A stretch of 42,707 nucleotides of DNA from an uncultured Acetatifactor sp. (GTDB lineage: Bacteria; Bacillota; Clostridia; Lachnospirales; Lachnospiraceae), in NCBI GenBank assembly GCA_910587555.1, contig CAJULV010000033.1:1-42707 (forward strand), in the 5' to 3' direction. Each line of letters begins with the position of its first letter. Position 1 is the stretch's first letter. Both the position numbers and the translations under genes were made by a program. The notes below the pieces were generated by a model. It did no database searches, was not told where the DNA came from, and saw only the letters and a list, made by a program, of their open reading frames with translations. Below, one piece after another: positions 8,121 to 15,476 of the stretch.

Positions 8121-10385
8121 TCAATCCCTATCCGCAAAGTAGCCCTCCGACTTATTGCTCCGGATAAAAACACCAACGTCCTCTATACTGTCCGTCACCG
8201 GCATGTCCGGCAGGGCCGCCAGGATATCGTTCTTATACCGCCCGCTGCCCCGGCAGTCCAGGATAGAGAACACACAGGTATCCGTCTCCCTGCGGATGCC
8301 CCGCCCAATCCACTGGCGCAGCTTCATCAGCATCCCCGGTACAATGACCTCTGCCAGATATTCATGGAAATCCTCATGCAATGACTTCTCATATTCCAGC
8401 ACCGGGTCCGGCACAGGGAAGGGAAGCTTGACCACCACAAGGGAAGAAAGGATATCCCCTGCCAGGTCAATCCCCTCCCCGGCACTGTCACTGGCAAGCA
8501 GTACCCCGTTCCCGCTCTTTCGGAACTCCCGGATGGCCTCCAGTCTCCCCTTTCCCATGGAAAACAGTGGGAAATCCTTTATCCTTTCTGAAAGTTCCTG
8601 ATAAATCATCTCCATCATCCGGTAGGATGTAAACAGTGCCAGTGTATGCCCATGACTCTGCCGGATCAGTCCCTCCAGTCTGTCTGCCACCGCTTTCCGG
8701 TATGCGGTTTTCCTGGTGTTGGGAAAGGGCATATCCTCCGGCAGATACAATAAGGCATGGTTCCAGTAATCAAAGGGGGATGCCTTGCTCACAGTCAGAA
8801 TCTGCTTCTGATTTAGCAGGTCAATCCCTGTCTGGTGCATGTAACGGCTGAAATCACCGCCCACGGACAGGGTAGCCGAAGTCAGAAGATACGGTTTCCC
8901 GCTGTTCCACAAGTCCTCGTGAAGCAGGAAGTCAAGGTTCTTTGGCAGGGCGCAGAGCCTGCAGGCCGTCACCCCTGTATATTCCAGCCAACAGATAAAA
9001 TCTGCATGATCACAGAGCGCTGACAGCTTCTCCTGTTTCTGTTCCAGTCTGCCGGAAATGCGCTTGTATGCTGCATTCTTTCGGTCTGCGGTATAGAAAA
9101 GCACGGACAGGCTCTTTACCACGGCTGACAGTGCTTTCAGGGATAACAGGACAGACGGTGTAAATATGACTTCCATGCTGTTGTTGTCATACCATACTCC
9201 TGCAAATTTTTTCAGATTTTCAAACAGGGCTGTATTCAGTTCCAGCATTTCCTCACACAGAGAAAACGCCCCTCTCTTCTCCGGTCTGCCTGCCACCGCT
9301 CTGATGATGCTTGCCGCCACTCGCTCTAGCTCCACATTCTCAAAGGTAATGCCGTACATCTGTCCTGCAGCCTCCGGTAGCTTGTGGGCCTCGTCAAAAA
9401 TCAGGATGCCATGCTCCGGGAGCAGGCGGTTCCTGCCGCCTTTCCTGCTGAGCACATCCGCCAGGACAAGGTTGTGGTTGGCAATCTGGAAGTCCACTTT
9501 CCCCTGGTTGGATTTCCTTAAGAATGTGCGGTAACGGCATACACTGATAAGCCCGCAGGTATTCCGGCATTCCTCCACGCAGATGCGCTCTTTCACATAG
9601 TCCGTAAGGGGCTGGCTGTCCAGGTCAAGGGGCGTAGCTCCTACGAAAAGGGCTGTCAGGACCCCAATCAGCGTCCCGTCCTCCGGCCGGTTATTGTGCC
9701 TGACCGAAGACAGATAGGTCTTTACCCTGCTGTCACAGGCATAATGGTTCTTTCCCTTGCGTACCGCAAAGGTCAGGGGTTCCTCAATGATGCTGTGTCC
9801 CAGAAGAATCTCTGAAATCTGGGGGATGTATTCTTCCGTCAGTGCTTTCTGCAGGGCGATGGTGGAGGTGGAGATAACCACCGGCTGCCTCTCTGCGTAA
9901 AACAGGCGGTAGATGACCGCCGCTATGAGATAGGCATGGGTCTTCCCCGTTCCCACCTCGGCCTCACATAACGCCACTTTCTCTTTCTCCATGGCTTCCA
10001 GCATGGCAAGGGAAAGGGATAGCTGGTTCTCCCTCAAAACCAGTCCATACTCCGGCAGGATGTCGTAAAAGACATGGGCAAGCAGTTCACTGGCTCCTGA
10101 ACGGTCCTCCTGCATGAACGGTATCCCGCTCTCTGACTGTGCCGCCATTTTCTCTATGGCTCTGCGGTATCCTGCCTCATTTAGTGGTGTGGGCCTTGAA
10201 AACAATCGTTTTGCCTTTAAAGTATGTAAATCCACCATGCGGTAGCTGTATGCTTTTCCTGTAAAATGTTCCAGCAACACACAGTTTTTTGTAGTCAGTA
10301 CAATTCTTTCATCCGGCCGGAAAATCCCCGCCTCGTGTATCCTGTTCCGTATGTCCGCTGTGCAGACAATCCATTCTTCACTCAA
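8121..10385 (-). CDS. DinG/XPD-type DNA helicase
   Basis: A 754-residue superfamily 2 helicase of the DinG/Rad3 group, which unwinds DNA 5' to 3' with ATP. The start is TTG at 10385 with AAAGGAGG upstream. Walker A is EAEVGTGKTH near residue 142, the DEAH box FDEAHKLPEAA near 330, motif III LLTSATLSVGGDF near 500, then SDSAGEGIDL and the arginine motif QWIGRGIRR near 690. Between Walker A and DEAH a Cys cluster (CDSR, CVEECRNTC, CRYR) fits the iron-sulfur domain of this family. On an integrative element it may serve replication or repair of transferred DNA. The upstream region is packed with hairpins. Confidence 0.9.
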   Translation of the reverse strand: MSEEWIVCTADIRNRIHEAGIFRPDERIVLTTKNCVLLEHFTGKAYSYRMVDLHTLKAKRLFSRPTPLNEAGYRRAIEKMAAQSESGIPFMQEDRSGASELLAHVFYDILPEYGLVLRENQLSLSLAMLEAMEKEKVALCEAEVGTGKTHAYLIAAVIYRLFYAERQPVVISTSTIALQKALTEEYIPQISEILLGHSIIEEPLTFAVRKGKNHYACDSRVKTYLSSVRHNNRPEDGTLIGVLTALFVGATPLDLDSQPLTDYVKERICVEECRNTCGLISVCRYRTFLRKSNQGKVDFQIANHNLVLADVLSRKGGRNRLLPEHGILIFDEAHKLPEAAGQMYGITFENVELERVAASIIRAVAGRPEKRGAFSLCEEMLELNTALFENLKKFAGVWYDNNSMEVIFTPSVLLSLKALSAVVKSLSVLFYTADRKNAAYKRISGRLEQKQEKLSALCDHADFICWLEYTGVTACRLCALPKNLDFLLHEDLWNSGKPYLLTSATLSVGGDFSRYMHQTGIDLLNQKQILTVSKASPFDYWNHALLYLPEDMPFPNTRKTAYRKAVADRLEGLIRQSHGHTLALFTSYRMMEMIYQELSERIKDFPLFSMGKGRLEAIREFRKSGNGVLLASDSAGEGIDLAGDILSSLVVVKLPFPVPDPVLEYEKSLHEDFHEYLAEVIVPGMLMKLRQWIGRGIRRETDTCVFSILDCRGSGRYKNDILAALPDMPVTDSIEDVGVFIRSNKSEGYFADRD

Positions 10386-10410
10386 TTTTTAAGCCTCCTT
10401 TGCATCCTAT

Positions 10411-10500
10411 GGGAGCGATACATGCATACAGCGGAAAACGGCAAAGGTTGGTTATCCGTTGACAAAAAGGCCGGTTCCGCCGCATGGTATCTATCGCTCC
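10411..10500. repeat. 90-nt nested hairpin upstream of the helicase
   Basis: GGAGCGATA (10412-10420) pairs with TATCGCTCC (10492-10500). Inside it GATACATGC can pair with GCATGGTATC (one bulge), and AGCGGAA with TTCCGCC. The structure begins about 26 nt upstream of the helicase start, so on the minus strand it would sit in that gene's leader or promoter. Confidence 0.7.
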
Positions 10501-10522
10501 GATAGAAGTGTGCAGGGAATGA

Positions 10523-10563
10523 AGATTTTCTAAAGCCGGAAAATACCCGGCTTAAGAAAATCT
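10523..10563. repeat. 17-bp stem-loop
   Basis: AGATTTTCTAAAGCCGG (10523-10539) and CCGGCTTAAGAAAATCT (10547-10563) pair over 17 bp with a single mismatch around a 7-nt loop. There is no U-tract, so it is not a plain terminator. Confidence 0.8.
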
Positions 10564-10575
10564 AAATCATTCCCC

Positions 10576-10635
10576 AAAGAATGCCAAAAGCAGGCATTCT
10601 TTCTGCATTCGGGAACGCTATGTACAGCGTTCTCC
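10576..10635. repeat. Two adjacent perfect or near-perfect hairpins
   Basis: AAAGAATGCC (10576-10585) with GGCATTCTTT (10593-10602) forms a perfect 10-bp stem with a 7-nt loop. GGGAACGCT (10611-10619) with AGCGTTCTCC (10626-10635) forms a second stem with one bulge. The first hairpin recurs almost unchanged at 19253-19277. Confidence 0.8.
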
Positions 10636-10716
10636 AGTATGCTTATCTGTTGTAGGTGTGGCTGACGTTCCGCTGGTAAAGGAATGTATCAATCCCACGG
10701 ACACCATAAAAGCCGC

Positions 10717-10782
10717 CCCCTGTTCTTTCTCAAACAGGGGTGATGCATTCTCCCGTTTTTCAGGGCTGCCGTTTTTCGGCAG
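10717..10782. repeat. Two short hairpins
   Basis: CCCCTGTT (10717-10724) pairs with AACAGGGG (10733-10740). CTGCCG (10766-10771) pairs with CGGCAG (10777-10782) across a run of five T. Neither has a downstream U-tract. Confidence 0.65.
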
Positions 10783-10978
10783 AAGTACCATGATAAGTGA
10801 CAGGGATCATCGCAATCCGCCCCACCACAGGGCGTCACTGCCACGGACGGAATCGCTCGGAGTATGCCTGTTATTTAAATCATCAGCATATCGTCTTGGC
10901 GCGTCCCGGCTTGTCGCTTCCGGTCTCCCGGCCTGTCAACGTGTATCCGCCACACCCGATATAAAGTTTTCAATGTGC

Positions 10979-11012
10979 GGGTGAAAGGATGCTCAAAAAA
11001 TTCCTTTCACCC
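10979..11012. repeat. 11-bp perfect hairpin beside the sigma-like gene
   Basis: GGGTGAAAGGA (10979-10989) and TCCTTTCACCC (11002-11012) form a perfect stem with a 12-nt A-rich loop, 29 nt beyond the stop of the minus-strand sigma-like gene. It could end that transcript, though no U-tract follows on the minus strand. Confidence 0.7.
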
Positions 11013-11040
11013 AACGTGAAAAAACAGGGGGTGTGACGAG

Positions 11041-11531
11041 TCATTCCTCGTAAAATTTTTTCAGTTTTTTCTCTGCCCACATGAGACTGTCCCAGACCGC
11101 CCGCTGATGGACTCCTTCCAGCTTCGCAATCTGCCTTGTGGAAAGCCCCTGGAAAAAGTGGAGACAGAACCGCCTTTTCTGTACATCCGTCAGCTTTCCG
11201 CTCTCCAGCAGGCGGATGGCCGTTTCTAATGCTTTCTTCTCTTCTGCTTTCTGAATCAGTTCAGCATCAACTGAAAGAGCCGAAGCAATCACGGAATCTT
11301 CCATGCCACTGATACTCACGTTCCGATGACTTACCCGGTACTCCTGCCTGTCCTGCTGGTAATAAATCTCATCTGACCGGGCTTTCAGCTCCGCAAAATC
11401 TTCCTCCGTCTTATCCGGATTATCACGCAGGTAATCTTCCAGTGTTATCTCCACGATGCCGTCAGCAAATTTATAGACAATACCCTGGCTGTATCGGTTT
11501 AGAGCATAATGCTGTCCTTATAATTTCTCAT
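11041..11531 (-). pseudogene. Sigma-region-4-like regulator with a one-base deletion
   Basis: The long frame encodes a helix-turn-helix protein with a sigma-70 region 4-like C-terminus (LTDVQKRRF, LSTRQIAKLEGVHQRAVWDSL), a type common on Firmicute conjugative elements. That frame runs upstream past the GTG at 11454 into NRYSQGIVYKFADG but has no good start. An ATG at 11531 with GGAGGAAAGG begins MRNYKDSIML and hits TAA at 11499-11501. Adding one C (CTC TAC AAC in place of CTCTAAAC) joins both parts into a continuous family-like N-terminus. I therefore read this as a one-base deletion. A shortened product from GTG 11454, or a -1 shift, cannot be excluded. Confidence 0.75.
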
Positions 11532-11534
11532 TGT

Positions 11535-11572
11535 CCTTTCCTCCGGTTTTGAATTTTCAGATTCAAAACCGG
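11535..11572 (-). promoter_or_regulatory. Ribosome site abutting a perfect hairpin
   Basis: CCGGTTTTGAA (11543-11553) and TTCAAAACCGG (11562-11572) form an 11-bp perfect stem. On the minus strand its last two bases overlap the GGAGGAAAGG ribosome site of the start at 11531. The fold could therefore limit translation of the sigma-like gene. Confidence 0.6.
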
Positions 11573-11726
11573 AAGGCGGACTGCGGCACAACAGCATCCG
11601 ACAGTTATCGACAAAAGGCGGCCGCATAAATCCCGCGACCGCCCTCTGAAGTGATATGTAAGAAATTATTCTATTGTCAGATATAAAATGTTGCTCTGTT
11701 TTAAAGATTTTTTCTGCAAAAAGAAA

Positions 11727-11776
11727 ACAGGCCATAGCCCCTTGCATATAAAAGGCTGTGACCTGTTTATCGCTTT
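11727..11776. terminator. Bidirectional terminator-like hairpin
   Basis: ACAGGCCATAGCC (11727-11739) pairs with GGCTGTGACCTGT (11754-11766) with two mismatches. T-rich tracts follow on both strands (TTTATCGCTTTTTT on +, TTTTCTTTTT on -). It probably ends the minus-strand cargo transcripts. The remaining sequence at 11777-12008 shows no gene. Confidence 0.6.
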
Positions 11777-12008
11777 TTTCTGTCTTGTTACTGACCAAAT
11801 AAATGGCAGGGTATCTGATTGTCGGAACTTTAATGGAACTAATCCCCCTTCTCCTGGGGGAATCTATCTATCCAATATAAAGCCGTTACACCCCACCTTT
11901 TTACAAAATCAAGTATATAACACCGCTGTGCAGCTCTTTGCACCATACTACAACACAATCTTCCATGAATACTGAGCACTGCATATACCCTGTATTCTTC
12001 CTAATGAT

Positions 12009-12058
12009 GGGATGGTATAAGGATTACCTCTTTATACCATCCCTTTTTCTTTATTTTT
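12009..12058 (+). terminator. Intrinsic terminator, + orientation
   Basis: GGGATGGTATAA (12009-12020) and TTATACCATCCC (12032-12043) form a perfect 12-bp stem followed by TTTTTCTTTATTTTT on the + strand. No convincing + strand gene lies upstream, so it may be a relic, or it may shield the cargo genes from + strand transcription. Confidence 0.65.
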
Positions 12059-12767
12059 GATATTCCACCATTCCTCCTGTCTCCATATCCGGCACGAATA
12101 TAGACCCATAGGACGAAAACGGATAAACAATCGCAGATTTTTTCGTTCCTATCTCCTTTGAATCGCCTCCTACAGCCTCTAACTCATAAATTACCGATTC
12201 CCCCTTGGGAATAAAAAATGTTATCCCCATCCGAATAAAAACCAGCGGTTCCTCCCGGGCCAAAATTTCTTTATCCTGTGTACAAAAACAAAATGCCGTG
12301 AGCGCTGCACCATACTTCCTGTCTGTATATAAAACTCCATCTCCTTCCAACTCTGTATATTATCACGGAAACCCTTATACAAACACGCAAACTCCCAACG
12401 GGTTTCCGTGTTTGTATAAGGGTTTTGCCTGCGAGTATATACTCCAACCTATTTCATCGCCATCATCAAATGTGAAATAGCTGACCAATACCCATTTTTC
12501 ATTTTCTGCATACACCGCCGCATGTACCCTGACTAATTCATAGTCTAAAACACGATTGGGGTCAATAGAATCGATAGGAATACCTTTCACTTCGACATCT
12601 TTCAATGCCATTGTGTAATGATTTTGATAATCAAGCTCAAACTCGGAACCAAATGCACTTGTCATTCGGAATTGCTGAATTCCTAAGCTTTCATTGACAA
12701 CTGTTTCATTTTTCAATTCCATGTTACTATTGGTCTTATCCTCCGATTTACCACAACCAAACAGCAA
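12051..12767 (-). pseudogene. Lipoprotein-like gene, broken at both start and middle
   Basis: Two open stretches lie in the same frame: 12375-12767 (starting LFGCGKSEDK) and 12051-12350 (ending GGMVEYQK). Between them are the stops TAA, TGA and TAA, within and just after a self-complementary sequence at 12364-12425. The first stretch begins at a lipobox-like LFGC but a TGA three codons upstream removes any hydrophobic signal segment. The second half has a soluble beta-rich look (FFIPKGESVIYELEAVGGD). I infer one ancestral secreted lipoprotein that lost its signal peptide and was interrupted. The family is unknown. Confidence 0.55.
12364..12425. repeat. Long quasi-palindrome inside the broken gene
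   Basis: AAACCCTTATACAAACACG (12369-12387) is perfectly inverted at 12407-12425 (19 bp). CACGGAAACCC (12364-12374) is also perfectly inverted at 12400-12410. The right arm is a permuted inverted copy of the left, the kind of product expected from strand switching during replication. Confidence 0.9.
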
Positions 12768-12800
12768 TATGTCCTGTCAGGTATAGTCTGCATAAATATC

Positions 12801-12825
12801 GGGATACCCTGACACTGGGTATCCC
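12801..12825 (-). terminator. Hairpin after the 351-residue protein gene
   Basis: GGGATACCC (12801-12809) and GGGTATCCC (12817-12825) form a perfect 9-bp stem, 14 nt beyond the stop of the minus-strand gene at 12839. The downstream tract GATATTTATG is only weakly U-rich. Confidence 0.5.
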
Positions 12826-12838
12826 ATATATACCCCTG

Positions 12839-13894
12839 TCAATGCACAGCAAACCGCATGGAATTGATTAGCCTTGCCGACATGTGATGTGAGTCGTCCT
12901 TTTCCTCCAATAACTTCTCCAAATCCCACTCAATTGTGCTGACCTCGCATTCTACACCTTTCTTCTCCAACCATTCTTCCCACTTTTCAACAATGCTAAT
13001 CTGTCCTTGGGTTATGGCTCCTTCCGAAAAAGCTCCCACTATTTTAGAGTATATCGAGCTGTCAGATCCGGAGTACAGTATCCCCCATCCCTTATCCGGT
13101 TCTTTTTCGTTCATATATCCCATTCCGCCAATGCCAATTGTCAATATTCCATTTTCATCCCTGAACGCATATCCGGCAATCTCCAATTCCGCATAGGTCA
13201 TCGCCATTTCCCTGCTTGTCACAAGTGATGGGTATTTTTCCATATATATATTTGCAAGCTCCTCTAATTTCCGGGTTTGCTCCTCACCGTCAACTAGCAT
13301 GCACGCGCCATTTCCTTCCGCGCCTTTCTTTCTGATTGAAGCGATTCCCGTGTATTGGTTTGTTGTAATATCAAACCGCTCATTTATACAGGAACCCTTT
13401 ATCTCATCAACCCCCATAAACTCTTTCAGGGTATTTTCCAGGAAAGCATCCATTCCGCAGGCGTTCATAAGCCCTCCCAGTCTGTCTTCCTGAACCAGGT
13501 AACGTTTTCCGGTTTCAGAATCAATCTGGACAGTTGTATTTTGGGGATCGAATCTGTAATATTTATCTGACGTTTTGTCATATATGCTCCAATGATTTTT
13601 TATTCCGTCTTTATTATAAACAGAAACTGCGTATTTCTCATTTTCAACCTTTTCAAGTTCGGTGCATGCCTGTGCGCCCAGGCTTTCAGATACGGCTCCG
13701 CCCCTAATGCTTGCCTTCATGCAACTATATGCATCATATGCGCTTAACCGGCCATTTTCAACCCGCTTCTCCGTCTGACAGGAATCCGCCCTGCCCACCC
13801 GTTCAAACAGGGATTTCCCCCGGTCAGGCGCATTCGTATTCCTGTACTCATATTGCCTTCCCCTCATCAAAACACTGTTAATTCCAACACTCAT
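12839..13894 (-). CDS. Hypothetical protein of the cargo island
   Basis: A 351-residue soluble protein with ATG at 13894 and GGAG eight bases upstream. There is no signal peptide or membrane segment. The N-terminus is polar and low in order, and the middle has YNKDGIKNHWSIYDKTSDKYYRFDP, suggesting a compact alpha/beta domain. It shares the MS-x-G-x-x-S opening with the 275-residue neighbour (MSVGINSV and MSISGVGS), so both may be exported or recognised in the same way. It is more AT-rich than the transfer genes. It lies downstream of the agr genes in the reconstructed order, so it may belong to their regulon. I do not recognise the family. Confidence 0.7.
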   Translation of the reverse strand: MSVGINSVLMRGRQYEYRNTNAPDRGKSLFERVGRADSCQTEKRVENGRLSAYDAYSCMKASIRGGAVSESLGAQACTELEKVENEKYAVSVYNKDGIKNHWSIYDKTSDKYYRFDPQNTTVQIDSETGKRYLVQEDRLGGLMNACGMDAFLENTLKEFMGVDEIKGSCINERFDITTNQYTGIASIRKKGAEGNGACMLVDGEEQTRKLEELANIYMEKYPSLVTSREMAMTYAELEIAGYAFRDENGILTIGIGGMGYMNEKEPDKGWGILYSGSDSSIYSKIVGAFSEGAITQGQISIVEKWEEWLEKKGVECEVSTIEWDLEKLLEEKDDSHHMSARLINSMRFAVH

Positions 13895-13925
13895 TATATG
13901 GTCTCCATTTTTTTAATTATTTTTT

Positions 13926-13966
13926 TGACTCTTTACAGACTTAAAATGCCAGTCAATAAAGAGTCA
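13926..13966. repeat. 10-bp inverted repeat in an intergenic region
   Basis: TGACTCTTTA (13926-13935) is perfectly inverted as TAAAGAGTCA (13957-13966). It lies between the genes starting at 13894 and ending at 13995. No U-tract follows in either direction. Confidence 0.6.
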
Positions 13967-13971
13967 TATAC

Positions 13972-14463
13972 AAAAAACTCCTGCGCTCCCTCGATCAATT
14001 GAAATTATATGTCACGTCTACTGTGGAGGCACTTCCTACAGCTACGCCTCCTATTTTCACATAATAAACACCAGAAGGTATTCTGGACATATCAATTTCC
14101 AGTACTTCAGTGGCATAATTCGCAAAATTAATATTAATCTGCGATCCCGAGTCCGGAATAAAATATATAGTCCCTTGAACTAAACTGCGGCCGTTATTTC
14201 TAGGCATGGTCAATGTCAATGTCGAATCATCATACACTGCCTGCATACCAACTGTATATGTAGTTTTTGATGTTCCAAACCTAAAAGTCTTTACAGTTCT
14301 GGCTCCAACTTCAGTGACAGCCTGCACAGCTTTCAACGACTCAACTTCACTTGCATATACATAATCCATACTGCTGAATAAAAACATGGCAGCCATTGCC
14401 AACACAAAATACTAAATCCTTTTCATCTTATTAACCTCCATTTTGAATGCGCAGGAGTTTTTT
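13972..14463. repeat. 15-bp inverted repeats flanking one gene
   Basis: AAAAAACTCCTGCGC (13972-13986) lies just beyond the stop, and its exact inverse GCGCAGGAGTTTTTT (14449-14463) lies just before the ribosome site, of the secreted-peptide gene between them. No other similarity flanks the 15 bp. The arrangement would suit a small invertible or mobile cassette, but no direct target duplication was found. Confidence 0.75.
13995..14426 (-). pseudogene. Small secreted protein with TAG in its signal peptide
   Basis: ATG at 14426 is preceded by GGAGG at an ideal distance and reads MKRI, then TAG (14412-14414), then continues in frame as YFVLAMAAMFLFSS...VYASE. Together these form a textbook signal peptide cut after VYA. 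The mature ~115-residue part is beta-rich with Thr/Ser/Asn, ends at VDVTYNFN and has no enzyme motif. Everything but the one stop codon looks intact, so the mutation is probably recent or is read through. It lies in the AT-rich agr cargo and is flanked by 15-bp inverted repeats. The family is unknown. Confidence 0.75.
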
Positions 14464-14568
14464 ATCTGTGCTGTTTGACTGAAAATAATCCAGTCATAAC
14501 GGCAGTAAATACTTAAGAGATTCCTCTGTCAGTCAGAACCTCCATCTGCTCCCCAAAAGGTCCAAGCC
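14427..14568. other. Short intergenic stretch
   Basis: Apart from the right 15-bp inverted repeat (14449-14463) and the ribosome site of the gene at 14426, nothing convincing is visible. Promoter hexamers could not be assigned. Confidence 0.4.
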
Positions 14569-15396
14569 TTACCTCTTTGAAAGAGGTATATACATCGATT
14601 TTTCATAGCGTTCCACTGCTTTCTGGTGAATAGAACTGGGAACGCCTACCTTATTTCCTACTTCTTCTATCCGCCCATTCCTCACCTCACATCTGGTTTC
14701 ATTAATTATGAATTCCCTGCTGGTATCTACTCCTAATTCCTTCAGAAATTCCAACATCATCGGTGTGCTGACCGCTGCACGATGCAGAGCCGAAAACGCC
14801 TGTTGGTCGCCGAAATGAATCAATGCGCTCAAACCAAATGCAAATGAACCTGCATTTTGGTAATCCTCCGCTGTTCCCTTTCCATAACTGTCAATTCTTA
14901 CTCTGTCCCTCTCCACCGTGAACTTATAACCATTACCAAATTCAAAGACATTTCCCACGCCTATGCTAAGGCGGTTCCTCAAAGGGTCATAGCCTGTAGG
15001 ATGTGTGGTTTTATATGGCTGAGTTATCTTACCAAAAACACTGATTTCCTCCGGCGTATATCTTACTGCTGCATTGGCGGTAAACACCTTTTCTCCATTG
15101 ATACAATAGGTACTCGTAGTGGCATCAACTATCTCCGAAGTGATTTCAATTTCATCACCCTGCAATGTATCCAGTATATTTTTTCCCAGCCCCATCTCCT
15201 TCATCAGTCTGAGCATCTGTTTAACGCAACCTTTACGCTGTTGGTCAAAACCATTCAGCGCATCGGAATCTTCGCCCTTTAAGTTATCATTAAAATACTC
15301 TACAAATTCATCGTGAGAACCGTCTTTTGTAGACAGTTTCCCTGTTTTTATGTTGTAAATATACGAATTAACGCTTCCAACTCCACTAATGCTCAT
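14569..15396 (-). CDS. Hypothetical protein of the cargo island
   Basis: A 275-residue protein with ATG at 15396 and AAGGAGGAAA upstream. It opens MSISGVGSVNSYIYN, like the 351-residue neighbour, and has no signal peptide or membrane segment. The first half is polar and helical (VKQMLRLMKEMGLGKNILDTL). The second half has a run of short beta segments with GNVFEFGNGYKFTVERDRVRIDSYG. No catalytic pattern stands out. Its position between secreted proteins in the agr-linked island suggests a role at the cell surface or in competition, which is inference from context only. Confidence 0.7.
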   Translation of the reverse strand: MSISGVGSVNSYIYNIKTGKLSTKDGSHDEFVEYFNDNLKGEDSDALNGFDQQRKGCVKQMLRLMKEMGLGKNILDTLQGDEIEITSEIVDATTSTYCINGEKVFTANAAVRYTPEEISVFGKITQPYKTTHPTGYDPLRNRLSIGVGNVFEFGNGYKFTVERDRVRIDSYGKGTAEDYQNAGSFAFGLSALIHFGDQQAFSALHRAAVSTPMMLEFLKELGVDTSREFIINETRCEVRNGRIEEVGNKVGVPSSIHQKAVERYEKSMYIPLSKR

Positions 15397-15411
15397 TTTT
15401 TCCTCCTTGCA

Positions 15412-15456
15412 AGGCGAACTAATACCACTTACCTGGTATTAATCCGCCTTGTTACC
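15412..15456. repeat. Hairpin between cargo genes
   Basis: AAGGCG, AATACC, GGTATT and CGCCTT nest into an interrupted stem around ACTTACCT. It lies between the PPC-like gene's end and the next start and may act as a processing site or weak terminator. Confidence 0.5.
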
Positions 15457-15476
15457 TGAACTTTTATAATGCCATC

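Larger units (their letters stand above)
10386..11040. other. Non-coding region rich in hairpins
   Basis: There are 655 bases between the helicase start and the sigma-like gene with no convincing gene on either strand. The + strand frame at 10658-10984 has no ribosome site and a composition unlike a protein. The region holds at least seven stem-loops, listed separately. Such clustering is seen at transfer origins, replication origins and long regulatory leaders. I cannot tell which applies. Confidence 0.6.

Noticed and set aside
10658..10984. + strand open frame of 108 codons between the helicase and sigma-like genes
   Set aside because: No ribosome site, several stable hairpins inside, and a composition unlike a protein.
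11688..11975. + strand open frame of 95 codons before a + strand terminator
   Set aside because: It overlaps a terminator-like hairpin and has no ribosome site or recognisable pattern. The terminator at 12009 is therefore listed without a gene.
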